32,503 nt of DNA from DASPWV01 sp046727855 (GCA_046727855.1 JBKPDL010000166.1:1-32503), one strand, 5' to 3'. Shown: positions 22,870-31,738, counted from the stretch's first letter. Numbers and translations are program-made. The notes: a model not told the origin generated them from the letters alone.

Positions 22870-23649
22870 ATGGGGATGACGCTCCTGATCGTGAAGATCA
22901 CGCTGACGCCGCTTCTCATCGCAGTCGCCACGCTAGCCGCACGGCGTTGGGGACATGCCGTCGGTGGCTGGATCGCCGGGTTGCCTCTGACTTCTGGTCC
23001 TGTGTCAGTGTTTCTCGCGGTGGAGCAAGGCGCAGCTTTTGCCGCTCGCGCCGCTTGCGGGACTCTACTCGGGCTGATTGCGGTAGCGTGCTTCTGCGTC
23101 GCTTATGCACGCAGCGCGAAGAGTTCGGGATGGGTAGGCCCCACGATTTTGGGGCTCGGTGTCTACTCGCTCGTTACGTGGTCGCTCTCGCGCACATCGT
23201 TCACTCTTCTCATTTCAACGTTCCTCGTTCTCGCGGCCCTGGGCGTTGCCCTCATGCTACTCCCCGTTCCTGTCCTGGTTGCCCCTCGCGTTCCTGCGCC
23301 TCGTTGGGATCTTCCCATGCGAATGTCAACGGCCACGGCGATGGTTCTGCTCATCACAGCCTCGGCGAGTGTTTTGGGCGCGACATGGAGCGGGCTGCTC
23401 TCGCCATTTCCAGTGTTTGCCTGTGTGATGGCGATCTTTTCGCACAAAAACGGCGGATCGGGCGCGGCCCGCCGTTTGCTCCGCGGCGTCATCCTCGGCT
23501 CGTTCGCCTTCGCGTCGTTCTTCGTCGTAGTCGCGCTCTTGGTGCAACGATTGAACCTGGTGGCCGTGTATACCCTCGCGACAGCTCTGGCGCTTGCGGT
23601 AAATGGATTCTCGTTGGTTGTGCTCCTCGGCAAGCACGATGTCGGCTGA
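22870..23649 (+). CDS. uncharacterised multi-pass membrane protein
   Basis: A 259-residue integral membrane protein with about eight hydrophobic helices in regular succession and few charges. The ATG at 22870 (MGMTLLIVKITLTPLLIAVA) starts with the first helix; the frame is open from 22789, but that part overlaps the TetR gene and adds no helix. GGWIAGLPLTSGPVSVFLAV near residues 32-51 looks like a conserved pore- or substrate-loop. I know similar uncharacterised proteins in actinobacteria and acidobacteria without a name for the family. Its place behind a TetR gene suggests an efflux or permease role, but this is inference. Confidence 0.7.
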   Translation: MGMTLLIVKITLTPLLIAVATLAARRWGHAVGGWIAGLPLTSGPVSVFLAVEQGAAFAARAACGTLLGLIAVACFCVAYARSAKSSGWVGPTILGLGVYSLVTWSLSRTSFTLLISTFLVLAALGVALMLLPVPVLVAPRVPAPRWDLPMRMSTATAMVLLITASASVLGATWSGLLSPFPVFACVMAIFSHKNGGSGAARRLLRGVILGSFAFASFFVVVALLVQRLNLVAVYTLATALALAVNGFSLVVLLGKHDVG

Positions 23650-23770
23650 CAACGCCCGAACGTTCCGCGTTGGCCTGAAACGGCCGCGGGCGATTGCTTC
23701 TGTCAAATCGATTGGAACGCGCGCGCTCACGGCGTCGAATCGCTTCGCGTAGTGATGGAGGCGTCGTTCT

Positions 23771-24370
23771 TCAGGCGGTTCCGCTCGGCAGACTCGCGCT
23801 GCGGAAGATCTGCGCCCAGAGTTCACGGTTTTCGGCTGTCATCACGCCCAGCTCTTCGAAGATCTCTCGTGCGAACTCGACATCGCCGAGGCCGCTGGCG
23901 GTGATGAGCTTCTGATCGCGAACGGCGGGCGCGTCGACATAGTTGTCTGCCTCCGCGTAGTTCGAGACGTGCGACCGCAAGTAATCGAGACCGTTGCTCG
24001 TATGACGCCGGCCGCGCAAAAGTCCGATTGCCGAAATTGCGACCGTCGCCCCGCAAATCGCGGCGATCGGCCGGTCCTCGGCGTCAAGCCGCCCGAACAA
24101 CTCCACGAGTTCTGTTTCGACCGGCGCATTCTCCCAACGGTCGCCACCCGGAAGAATGAATATCGCGACGTCAGCGGGATCGATTTCGGACACGGTTTTG
24201 GAGGGCAGCACCGTCATGCCACCCATGGAGCGAACCGGAGCTGCTGTTAAACCGACGCATTCAACGCGATACTGCCCTTCACGCCGCAGTTCGGCGAGCG
24301 CATGGGACGGCTCCCAATCTGCAAAACCTTCGAATACCAGTACGTATGCGGCGCGCGCAGGCGTATCCAT
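23771..24370 (-). CDS. DJ-1/PfpI-family protein
   Basis: A 199-residue soluble protein of the class I glutamine-amidotransferase-like fold. FILPGGDRWEN and AICGATVAISAIGLLRGRRH contain the nucleophile elbow with its Cys (AICGAT), and GLLRGRRHTSNG is typical of the DJ-1/PfpI branch, which includes chaperones, glyoxalases and transcription regulators. The start is set at ATG 24368-24370 because GGAGAGG lies about 5 bases before it. The frame remains open to 24409, but those 13 codons lie inside a REP-like palindrome and should not be read as protein. It is intact and has no obvious operon partner. Confidence 0.85.
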   Translation of the reverse strand: MDTPARAAYVLVFEGFADWEPSHALAELRREGQYRVECVGLTAAPVRSMGGMTVLPSKTVSEIDPADVAIFILPGGDRWENAPVETELVELFGRLDAEDRPIAAICGATVAISAIGLLRGRRHTSNGLDYLRSHVSNYAEADNYVDAPAVRDQKLITASGLGDVEFAREIFEELGVMTAENRELWAQIFRSASLPSGTA

Positions 24371-24385
24371 ATCTGCCTCTCCGGT

Positions 24386-24415
24386 TGCGAAAATGGGGTC
24401 AGACCCCATTTCCGC
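24386..24415. repeat. REP-like palindrome, copy 3
   Basis: AAATGGGGTC-A-GACCCCATTT in the same surroundings as copy 2 (CGAAAA...TCCGC). Compared with copy 2, an A-T pair is flipped to T-A on both arms, a compensatory change that keeps the stem. It ends 16 bases before the DJ-1 start codon on the minus strand, where it lies in the 5' leader of that gene. Confidence 0.75.
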
Positions 24416-24562
24416 TGTGGACTGTTAGTGTACGACTTCAGTCGGCACATCGACGAGATCGGCCTGCGCCGGCGTTGCTCGCTGTCCTCCACGTGAATCA
24501 GGGGGACCTTCCACGTGGGCGAACGCCAGCGATGACTTCCGCTCCCACGATATCCAAACGAC

Positions 24563-26149
24563 TCACGCAGGCTGAGCGCCGGGACTGCCCTCCTCCACGA
24601 CCCACGACGCCTCGGCGTACCCGGTGCCACCCGGATCCTCAACGCTGGTCACGAAGCGAAGATCGAGCCGCATCTGTTGCGGCATGACCGTCGCCTTGAA
24701 GTAGCCGCGCCGATCGCCCTCGTAGTATTTGATGTGCGGGTTGTAAGGAATCATCGGCGCGTAATAGGGACCGTACGGCGTCGAATCTCCGCCCGTGGTA
24801 ATGGCCGGCGTCACGAATTCGGTGGCGACCGTCGGCGATGAGACGTCTTTGAAATCGAGCTTGAGATCGTTGACGAACGTCGAATGCCAGTCGCCGGTCA
24901 AGAACACCGGATTGCGGAGGCGTGTCTTGACTGCCGCGGCGAGCAACCGCTGCCGTGCGAGCGGATAGCCATCCCACGCGTCATTCCAATATCGCTCGTC
25001 CTCGTACGGCATGTGCTCCAGTTCTGCGAGGAGTAGCTGCTGCCCGACGATATTCCACCGCGAGGTCGAGCGTGCGAAGCCTCTCGTGACCCATTGCTCC
25101 TGCTCGCTGCCCAGCATGGTGTAGTCGCCGTTCAGCGCCGCATCGCAGCGAAGCGACTCGCCGTCGCCACAGGGGTTGTCTGTTCGATACTGCCGATCGT
25201 CGAGCATGGTGAACTCGGCGAGGCCGCCGAATCGCAGCCGGCGATAGATTTGCAAATTGTTGCTGGGAAACTGCGCCACCGTGGAGCGAATCGGCATGTG
25301 CTCGTAGTACGCCTGATAGGCGGCGGCGCGCCGGGCGGTGAACTCGGGCGAGGGAGACCCGTATTCAGGCGCTAGCCCTGAATAGTCATTGGCCACCTCG
25401 TGGTCGTCCCAGATCACGACGAACGGAAACTTCGCGTGCACTGCTTGCAGGTCGGGATCGAGCTTGTAGAGCGTATGGCGCAGCCGATACGTGCGCAAGT
25501 CGACGCACGCGTCTCGAAACGCCGGCGCAGGCGCACCGCGACGGCGCGTCTGCCAGATCTGATACTCGTAGGTATAGTCGCCGAGATGCAGCACCACATC
25601 GAGATCGTGCGCGAGCATGTCACGGTAGGCCGTGTAGTAGCCGCTCGGCCAGTCCTGACACGTGGCAAAGGCGAATTGCATCTGCGCCGGTAGCATCTCC
25701 TCTGCCGGTGCGGTGCGAAAATGACCAATTGTGCTCTCTTCGCCACTAGCATCGAACTGATAAAAGTAGTCGCGTCCTGGCTGGAGACCGCCGACCTCGA
25801 CGTGCACCGAATGTGCCAGCTGGAATGGCGCGATCGCAGTACCTTTCGCTACGACCTTGTGCAACTGATCGTCCATCGCCACGCGCCACGCCACCGGTAC
25901 CGCCGTTTGACCGAGGCTGAGCGGGTCGGTTGGCTTCGGCGCCAGGCGCGTCCACAACACGATGCCATCCGGCGTGGGATCGCCCGACGCGACGCCGAGC
26001 GTGAACGGGTTCGTGCCGAAGCGCGGCGCTGAGAAAAGTCCGCGGCCCGATAGCAGCGCAAGCGACAGGCTGGCGCCGACGCCGTGCCAGGTGCGCTGAA
26101 GGAAGCGGCGGCGATCGATGGCCGACGGTCGTGTCTTGGAGTGATGCAT
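24563..26149 (-). CDS. phoD: PhoD-type alkaline phosphatase
   Basis: A 528-residue Tat-exported phosphatase/phosphodiesterase. The signal region has DRRRFLQRTWHGVG (residues 12-25), a twin-arginine motif. The Fn3-like N-terminal domain (FTLGVASGDPTPDGIVLWTR) and the calcineurin-like core are complete: DLDVVLHLGDYTYEY, VVIWDDHEVANDYSG, MLDDRQYRTDNPCGDG and FLTGDWHSTFVNDL hold the Fe/Ca-binding residues. Such enzymes release phosphate from phosphodiesters outside the cell. The ATG is at 26147-26149. The gene stands alone. A PhoX-like gene lies 3.7 kb away, but no Pho box is visible near either. Confidence 0.93.
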   Translation of the reverse strand: MHHSKTRPSAIDRRRFLQRTWHGVGASLSLALLSGRGLFSAPRFGTNPFTLGVASGDPTPDGIVLWTRLAPKPTDPLSLGQTAVPVAWRVAMDDQLHKVVAKGTAIAPFQLAHSVHVEVGGLQPGRDYFYQFDASGEESTIGHFRTAPAEEMLPAQMQFAFATCQDWPSGYYTAYRDMLAHDLDVVLHLGDYTYEYQIWQTRRRGAPAPAFRDACVDLRTYRLRHTLYKLDPDLQAVHAKFPFVVIWDDHEVANDYSGLAPEYGSPSPEFTARRAAAYQAYYEHMPIRSTVAQFPSNNLQIYRRLRFGGLAEFTMLDDRQYRTDNPCGDGESLRCDAALNGDYTMLGSEQEQWVTRGFARSTSRWNIVGQQLLLAELEHMPYEDERYWNDAWDGYPLARQRLLAAAVKTRLRNPVFLTGDWHSTFVNDLKLDFKDVSSPTVATEFVTPAITTGGDSTPYGPYYAPMIPYNPHIKYYEGDRRGYFKATVMPQQMRLDLRFVTSVEDPGGTGYAEASWVVEEGSPGAQPA

Positions 26150-26451
26150 CGCACAGTCCTTTCAGTCGCTCGAGGGTGTGCGAGAGGATTGCAAACAGGC
26201 GTGACGGCTCATTGACGATGGCGTGTCATCACTGTCACGAAATCGTCTCGTGCCGGCTGGAGCATGGGAGGCGCGAATGCAGTCAGGCTCGCCCCTCGAC
26301 CGCATCCCAGAACGGTCCGGATCGTACGGTTGTGGTCAGCTCAGGAAACTGTGGGCGCATTTGCCCCGCCGCCTGCTTAAGGATCAGCTATCACAAACCG
26401 GCCGCGTGAACGACGAAGCACTGGCTGGAAGTGTCAACACCGTCGACCGTT
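26150..26451. other. 302-bp gap between PhoD and pncB genes
   Basis: The gap contains the upstream region of phoD (minus strand) and the downstream region of pncB. I see no coding frame of convincing composition and no clear terminator hairpin. A pair of TGTCA direct repeats (26224, 26233) is discussed and rejected as a Pho box. Confidence 0.4.
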
Positions 26452-27795
26452 TCACGATACCTGCTGCGTCGCGGTCCGATCGATGAGAGCCTGGAGCTCC
26501 GACCCAAAGCGAACGGGATAGTGGCTCGCGCCGTGCAGCGCGCGCACGGACGCCGGGAGACTGGCAACAGCTTTTCGGCTACGTGCCTGCACGTCGCGCA
26601 GCGCCTGGCGCGCATGTTCGGGCTTGCCATCTCGCATCACACGCTCCAGCAAAGGTTGTCCGCAGTCAGGACATTGGTCCACATCTGCCAGGCCGACGAC
26701 ATCCTCGAGTGCAGCGTCGCGCTCGATGCGTCGCCACACCTGCTTGCGTCCGGGGTGCGTTTGTTTGCCGGGGGTATGCTTCATCACGGGAACGACGCCG
26801 CGGTCGCTTTCGATCTCGACGAGTTTGTAGACGGCGCCGAGCGAAGGGAGATCGCTCGACGTGCTGAGCGCCGCGCCGACGCCGAAACCGTCGATCGGCG
26901 CGCCCGATGCCACGATGTCGGCGATGCGCCACTCATCGAGATCGCCGCTGACGAAAATCTTCGTGTCGCGCAACCCGCCCTCGTCGAGAATCGCGCGCAC
27001 GCTGCGACTGAGGGTCACGAGATCGCCGCTATCGAGGCGCACGGCGGTGGGTTTCAATCCGCTCGCTGCAACTAGACGAGCGGCGGATAGCGTGTCGGAG
27101 GTGTCAAGGAGCAACACCGCGCGCTCGCCAAACACGTCCGTGAAGCAGCGAAACGCCTCGAGCTCGGTTGGGAACGCCGTCACCCACGAGTGCGCCATCG
27201 TCCCAGAAACAGGGATGCCGAACTGCCTGCCGGCTTCGACGTTGGACGTGGCGCTGCATCCCCCGATGAACGCCGCCCGCCCGGCATGGATGCCCGCCTC
27301 GATTCCATGGGCGCGTCGCGATCCGAACTCCACGACGTCCCTGCCCGCGGCCGCTTCCACCATCCGCACCGCACGACTCGCAACCGATGTCTGAAACGCA
27401 ATCTGTGACAAGAGCGCGGTCTCCACGAGCTGCGCTTCCGGCAGTGCAGCAGTCACACGCAACAGCGGCTCGGGAGGAAACAGCGGCGTGCCTTCTTCGA
27501 TCGCCCATACCTCGCCGGTGAAGCGAAAGCGCGGAAGGTAGTCGTCGAAGAAGGCGCGAGGAGCGCCCTGCAGCGCGGGCAGACGGCGGATGTGCTCGAT
27601 GTCGTCCGAAGAAAACCGCAATGTCTCGAGGTAGTCCAGCGCCTGTTCGAGTCCGGCCGCGATGAGAAAGCAGCGGTTCGGCGGCAATTCGCGCACATAG
27701 AGCTCGAAGGTGGCGCGCGAGGTCAGCCCCGCCGCGTAGTAGCCCGCCATCATCGTCAGCTCGTAGAGATCGGTCGATAGAGCCAGGCTCTTCAT
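26452..27795 (-). CDS. pncB: nicotinate phosphoribosyltransferase
   Basis: A 447-residue enzyme that joins nicotinic acid and PRPP, with ATP, to give nicotinate mononucleotide in the Preiss-Handler NAD salvage route. Family blocks are in order: STDLYELTMMAGYYAAG, VEFGSRRAHGIEAGIHAGR, VSGTMAHSWVTAF with the His that is phosphorylated, RLDSGDLVTLS, KIFVSGDLDE and GFGVGAALSTSSDLPSLG (the PRPP-phosphate site). The ATG is at 27793-27795; a further 32 upstream codons are open but lie in a repeat (EPQITQ-type translation), so they are excluded. Near the C-terminus CPDCGQPLL could bind zinc, as in relatives. It is divergent from the nicotinamidase gene, which supplies its substrate. Confidence 0.95.
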   Translation of the reverse strand: MKSLALSTDLYELTMMAGYYAAGLTSRATFELYVRELPPNRCFLIAAGLEQALDYLETLRFSSDDIEHIRRLPALQGAPRAFFDDYLPRFRFTGEVWAIEEGTPLFPPEPLLRVTAALPEAQLVETALLSQIAFQTSVASRAVRMVEAAAGRDVVEFGSRRAHGIEAGIHAGRAAFIGGCSATSNVEAGRQFGIPVSGTMAHSWVTAFPTELEAFRCFTDVFGERAVLLLDTSDTLSAARLVAASGLKPTAVRLDSGDLVTLSRSVRAILDEGGLRDTKIFVSGDLDEWRIADIVASGAPIDGFGVGAALSTSSDLPSLGAVYKLVEIESDRGVVPVMKHTPGKQTHPGRKQVWRRIERDAALEDVVGLADVDQCPDCGQPLLERVMRDGKPEHARQALRDVQARSRKAVASLPASVRALHGASHYPVRFGSELQALIDRTATQQVS

Positions 27796-27818
27796 CGCGT
27801 CCTGCTCAACAGTCGAAA

Positions 27819-27868
27819 CACAGATTTCACAGATTACATAGATTTCCATTTGTGTAATCTGTGGTTCA
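27819..27868. repeat. dispersed repeat-like dyad between pncB and pncA
   Basis: CACAGATTACA (27828-27838) and TGTAATCTGTG (27853-27863) are perfect 11-bp inverted repeats around 14 bases, preceded by a half-unit ACACAGATTT. The pattern, and its translation EPQITQ on the minus strand, is that of a short intergenic repeat known in many bacterial genomes. Because it occupies nearly the whole 65-bp divergent intergenic region, it must also hold both promoters, and may serve as an operator. Confidence 0.6.
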
Positions 27869-28442
27869 AACCTTGCCACAACGCTCCGCACTCCTTGTCG
27901 TCGATGTTCAAAAGGACTTCTGTCCAGGTGGAACGCTTGCCGTTCCGCACGGCGATCGCGTGGTGCCTGTCCTCAACCGCTACATCGAGCAGGCCACCAC
28001 AGGGGGATGGCCGATCTACGCGTCGCGCGACTGGCATCCGCCCGTGACGCGACACTTCAAGGAACATGGCGGCGAGTGGCCACCGCACTGCGTCGTACAC
28101 ACGGAGGGTGCGCGCTTCCATGACGACCTGCGCCTTCCGCCGTGGACGATCGTCATCAGCAAAGGGGAAGACCCGGACCATCCCGGCTACTCGGCGTTCG
28201 ACGGACACACACCCGATGGCGGCACCCTGCTCGCCGATTTGCAGCAGCGACGAATCGATCACCTCTACGTCGGCGGACTCGCGACCGACTACTGCGTCAA
28301 ACACTCGGTGCTCGATGCGCGGCGCAACGGGTTTGCGGTCACGGTGGTCGGCGACGCCATCGCCGGAGTGGAAGTGCACCCCGGCGACTCGGCGCGCGCG
28401 ATCGGCGACATGCGCGCAGCGGGCGCCGAAATCGTCGAGTGA
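27861..28442 (+). CDS. pncA: nicotinamidase
   Basis: A 193-residue isochorismatase-like hydrolase that deamidates nicotinamide to nicotinic acid. Catalytic triad: Asp15 (LLVVDVQKDFCPGG), Lys101 (ISKGED) and Cys145 (GGLATDYCVKHSVLDA). Metal ligands include Asp57 and His59 (SRDWHPPVT). The GTG start at 27861 lies inside the right arm of the inverted repeat; a TTG at 27873 is an alternative and would shorten it by four residues. The gene is divergent from pncB, and together they turn nicotinamide into NaMN. Length is normal for the family. Confidence 0.95.
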   Translation: MVQTLPQRSALLVVDVQKDFCPGGTLAVPHGDRVVPVLNRYIEQATTGGWPIYASRDWHPPVTRHFKEHGGEWPPHCVVHTEGARFHDDLRLPPWTIVISKGEDPDHPGYSAFDGHTPDGGTLLADLQQRRIDHLYVGGLATDYCVKHSVLDARRNGFAVTVVGDAIAGVEVHPGDSARAIGDMRAAGAEIVE

Positions 28443-28466
28443 TGTGACGCCGGTCTGCGGAGCGCG

Positions 28467-28877
28467 CTACGAAGCGCCGAGCAGCGTCGCCGTTTTCTTC
28501 ACGTCCTTTGGCGCAACCCAGAAGATGGCGCCATAGCGTGCTTCAACCGCAACCGCATCGAGCGCCGTCAGGTTGATCTTGGCGGCGGCGAGCCGATCGA
28601 TCAGGTCGGCCATGGCGCCGACACGATCATCTCCGTGCATCAAGAACGCGCGTTTGGGGCCGACTACCTTCAGTTTTGCCTGCTTCGCTGCCTGCTTGAA
28701 GGCCGCCGGGTCAGCTGGAACGAAGTCGAGCTGGGCCTTGCGCCCCTGCGGAAAACCGGAAAATGCCAGCAGATTGACTCCCGCCTGCTTGAGACTGTTG
28801 AGCACGCGCGCGCCTTCTCCCGGCTTGTTCGCTGCTGTCACGTAGAAGTAGTCGACCACGCGAAAGGTATCTGGCAT
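28467..28877 (-). CDS. ACT-domain-like small protein
   Basis: A 136-residue protein with two halves that look like ACT-type ferredoxin-like repeats: FRVVDYFYVTAANKPGEGAR then VLNSLKQAGVNLLAFSGFPQ, and AFLMHGDDRVGAMADLIDRL then AAAKINLTALDAVAVEARYG. ACT domains sense small ligands, usually amino acids, and often regulate an enzyme in trans. The ATG at 28875-28877 has AGGAGG 6 bases upstream. It converges on pncA with a 24-bp gap and is divergent from the second receptor. I have no basis for naming its ligand. Confidence 0.7.
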   Translation of the reverse strand: MPDTFRVVDYFYVTAANKPGEGARVLNSLKQAGVNLLAFSGFPQGRKAQLDFVPADPAAFKQAAKQAKLKVVGPKRAFLMHGDDRVGAMADLIDRLAAAKINLTALDAVAVEARYGAIFWVAPKDVKKTATLLGAS

Positions 28878-28895
28878 AGCTAGCCTCCTTGGCCT

Positions 28896-28924
28896 TTGAC
28901 TTCGCTGAGCGACGGATCGATGAT
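28896..28924 (+). promoter_or_regulatory. candidate sigma-70-like promoter for second receptor
   Basis: TTGACT (28896-28901), a 17-bp spacer and GATGAT (28919-28924, four of six matches) lie 44 bp upstream of the receptor ATG. The region is divergent and also carries the ACT-protein ribosome site on the other strand. Reasonable by pattern only. Confidence 0.4.
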
Positions 28925-28968
28925 GCGCCCAACCCTCCCGGCTGCAGACAGAAAAAAAGGGGAATGTT

Positions 28969-31734
28969 ATGACGTCAGGCCTCGTTGTCTGCCTCGTTCT
29001 GCTCTTCATGCCCGTTACCGCGCTCGCGCAGATTGGAAGCGGTATTTCCGGCGTCGTTCGCGATTCGTCCGGCGCCGTGATGCCAGGCGTAACGGTCGAA
29101 GCGACAAGCCCGGTGCTCATCGAGGGCTCGCGATCGACGGTGACCGACGGCAGCGGTCAATATCAAATCGTCGACTTGCGGCCCGGCGAATACGCCGTCA
29201 CCTTTACCCTGCCCGGTTTCAAGGGCGTGAGGCGCGAAGGCATCATCCTGTCCGCCGCGTTCACCGCGACCGTCAACATCGAGCTGCAGGTCGGTCAACT
29301 CGAGGAATCGATCACGGTGAGCGGCGAGTCGCCGCTGGTTGACGTCCGCAACTCGGTGTCGCAAGCCGTGATGAGCCGCGAAAAGCTCGATCTGATACCC
29401 ACCGGCAAAGACCCGTTCGCCGTGGGCCAGCTGATTCCCGGCGTCACCACGAACACGCCCGACGTTGGCGGTACGCAGATCATGCAGCAGCCGACGCTGC
29501 AGGTGCACGGATCGGCGGCGCAGGACGATGTGTTCATGGTGGACAACGTGCAGATCCAGCATATGGGTTTTGGCGGCAATCAGACCGGTTTCTATTTCAA
29601 TGACGGCTTGATGGAGGAGATCAGCTATCAAACGAGCTCTCTCCCGGCGGAGGCGCCGGTCGGCGGCGTGCAGATCAACATGATCCCGCGCGACGGCGGC
29701 AACGTGTATCGCGGTTCGTTCTTCGCGACCGGTGGCAACGGGGAGATGCAAAGCAACAACCTCGACGAAGATCTCGTGCGTCTCGGGTTCCTTGCGAGGA
29801 ATCGCGTGAAGAGCGTGTACGACGTGAACTTTACGTATGGCGGCCCGATTCAGCGCGATCGTTTGTGGTTCTTTGCGACCTACCGCATCTGGTCGGCGAA
29901 CAATTTCCTGGGCAATACGTTCGATTCCAGCGGCAACCAGGCCGTGGACGATCAGCGCATTCAGGACGGCACGGTGCGCCTGACCTGGCAGGCCGCGCAG
30001 AAGCACAAGATCGCGGTGCACTACGATCGCAGCGCCAAATGGCGCGGTCACCGGCCGAACAACTGGATCTCGGCCAACATCAACGAGCCGGTCTCGTCGG
30101 TCGTGCAGACGACGCGGCTTAACTACATCGGCGAAGTCAAATGGAGCTCGCCGCTTTCGAATCGGCTCCTTACCGAGTTTGCCGTCTTCACGATGCCGGT
30201 CAACTACAGCCTCTCGTTCCAGCCGGAAGCCGCTCCCGATGCCATTGCCACCTTCGATCAGATCAAGTCCGTGTTCATGTACGTCTCACCGCGGCAGGAC
30301 ATCAACGCGGCGCGCATGTTCACCTATTCGGGATACGTGTCGTACGTCACCGGCGCGCACAACTTCAAGACCGGCGTCCAGGTGCGTACGGGGTGGTCTG
30401 AGGAGCTCTTCGAGACACGCGGCGACATCGTTCAGTACGTGTCGGACGGCCGGCCGCAATCGGTGCGGCTGGTGAACACGCCAAGCGGACACAAGGAAGC
30501 CGGCGCCAACAGCGCGTTGTATGCGCAGGACTCCTGGACGTTAGGCCGCGTCACGATCAATCCCGGCATCCGCCTCGAGCGCTTCGTGATGTCGATTCCG
30601 GCGCAGAGTGCCGCCGCGGGAACCTGGGTGCCCGCGCGCGACTTCGCTGAGCAGAAGGACATCGTCAACTGGAATACGGTGTCGCCGCGCTTCGGCTTTT
30701 CGTGGGATCTCTTCGGCGACGGACGGACCGCCGTCAAGGGAGGCGTGAGCCGCTACGACCGTCTCGCCGGTGTGAACCTCGTGCAGCCGCTGAATCAGCG
30801 GAACATCGCGTTCCAGACCTGCCCGTGGGACGACAGCAACAACGACCTCCGCGCGCAAAACAGCGAGATTGCGTTCACGCGCTGCACCGGATCGCTGCAG
30901 CCAAGCCTCGGCTTCGTCGATCCCGATCTCGAGCGGCCGCACCAATGGGAATACAACATCATGGTGCAGCGCCAGATCGGGGCGCGGACGGCGGTCATGG
31001 CCGGCTACTACGGACGCCGCTTCTGGGATCTCTACACCACGGTGAACGACGCAGTGCCTGCGACCGCCTACACGCCCGTGACCATCACGAATCCGCTGAC
31101 CAACGAGCCACTGACCGTTTACAACCAGGATCCCGCGACACGCGGCCAGGTCCGCAACGTGCTGAAGACGATTCCAGATTTGCGGCAGATGTACAACGGC
31201 GTGGAATTTCAAATCAACACCCGCCTGACCAGGGCCACGCTGTTCGCCGGCTTCACGATCGGCAAAAACGAAGGAGATCAGGATGGCGGCGACCTGAACA
31301 ATCCGAACGTCCGTATCAACAATCAGGGTGCCATCGGCTTCGACGCGCCGTACCAAATTCGCGGCGGGTTCAGTTACCAGCTGCCTGCCGAGTTCCAGGT
31401 GTCCGGTTCCATCCGCGAGTCGTCGGGCCTTCCGCAAATGCGCACGTACGTCGTGACCACCGCCCAAGTGCCCGGCCTGACGCAGGTGATGCAGAACGTG
31501 CAGGTGGCGCAGCGCGGCGAGTATCGCTATCCGTGGGTCAATCTCGTCGATCTGCGGTTCGCGAGAATCTTCCGCTCCGGCAACATGCGCTTCGAGCCCA
31601 CACTCGATCTGTTCAACATCTTCAACAATAACGCGGTGACCAACGCGAACCAGACGGTTGGCTCGTCGCTCGGCCGGCCGTCGGCGATCGTCATGGGCCG
31701 GTTGTTGCGTATTGGCGGACGTCTGACCTTTTAA
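28969..31734 (+). CDS. second Oar-like TonB-dependent outer-membrane receptor
   Basis: A 921-residue receptor. Signal peptide residues 1-21 (LLFMPVTALAQ), CarboxypepD-regulatory-like domain about 24-105 (ISGVVRDSSGAVMPGVTVEA, DGSGQYQIVDLRPGEYAV), plug about 110-240 (IPTGKDPFAVGQLIPGV, DDVFMVDNVQIQHMGF, GVQINMIPRDGGNVYRG), then barrel to the terminal Phe (RIGGRLTF). The ATG is supported by AAGGGG about 5 bases upstream. It is only distantly related to the first receptor by eye and probably handles a different ligand. An exported amidohydrolase starts 4 bp after its stop, suggesting an uptake-and-hydrolysis operon. Confidence 0.93.
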   Translation: MTSGLVVCLVLLFMPVTALAQIGSGISGVVRDSSGAVMPGVTVEATSPVLIEGSRSTVTDGSGQYQIVDLRPGEYAVTFTLPGFKGVRREGIILSAAFTATVNIELQVGQLEESITVSGESPLVDVRNSVSQAVMSREKLDLIPTGKDPFAVGQLIPGVTTNTPDVGGTQIMQQPTLQVHGSAAQDDVFMVDNVQIQHMGFGGNQTGFYFNDGLMEEISYQTSSLPAEAPVGGVQINMIPRDGGNVYRGSFFATGGNGEMQSNNLDEDLVRLGFLARNRVKSVYDVNFTYGGPIQRDRLWFFATYRIWSANNFLGNTFDSSGNQAVDDQRIQDGTVRLTWQAAQKHKIAVHYDRSAKWRGHRPNNWISANINEPVSSVVQTTRLNYIGEVKWSSPLSNRLLTEFAVFTMPVNYSLSFQPEAAPDAIATFDQIKSVFMYVSPRQDINAARMFTYSGYVSYVTGAHNFKTGVQVRTGWSEELFETRGDIVQYVSDGRPQSVRLVNTPSGHKEAGANSALYAQDSWTLGRVTINPGIRLERFVMSIPAQSAAAGTWVPARDFAEQKDIVNWNTVSPRFGFSWDLFGDGRTAVKGGVSRYDRLAGVNLVQPLNQRNIAFQTCPWDDSNNDLRAQNSEIAFTRCTGSLQPSLGFVDPDLERPHQWEYNIMVQRQIGARTAVMAGYYGRRFWDLYTTVNDAVPATAYTPVTITNPLTNEPLTVYNQDPATRGQVRNVLKTIPDLRQMYNGVEFQINTRLTRATLFAGFTIGKNEGDQDGGDLNNPNVRINNQGAIGFDAPYQIRGGFSYQLPAEFQVSGSIRESSGLPQMRTYVVTTAQVPGLTQVMQNVQVAQRGEYRYPWVNLVDLRFARIFRSGNMRFEPTLDLFNIFNNNAVTNANQTVGSSLGRPSAIVMGRLLRIGGRLTF

Positions 31735-31738
31735 TCAC

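Noticed and set aside
24371..24409. Longer N-terminus for the DJ-1/PfpI protein
   Set aside because: The extra codons are REP-like repeat sequence, and a better ribosome site precedes the ATG at 24370.
26223..26238. GTGTCATCACTGTCAC upstream of phoD, as a possible Pho box
   Set aside because: The TGTCA repeats are 9 bases apart; PhoB boxes need an 11-base period. It lies on the opposite strand to phoD.
28975..30051. A 358-codon open frame on the minus strand
   Set aside because: It is opposite the second receptor gene, has no start context or domain, and has shadow composition.
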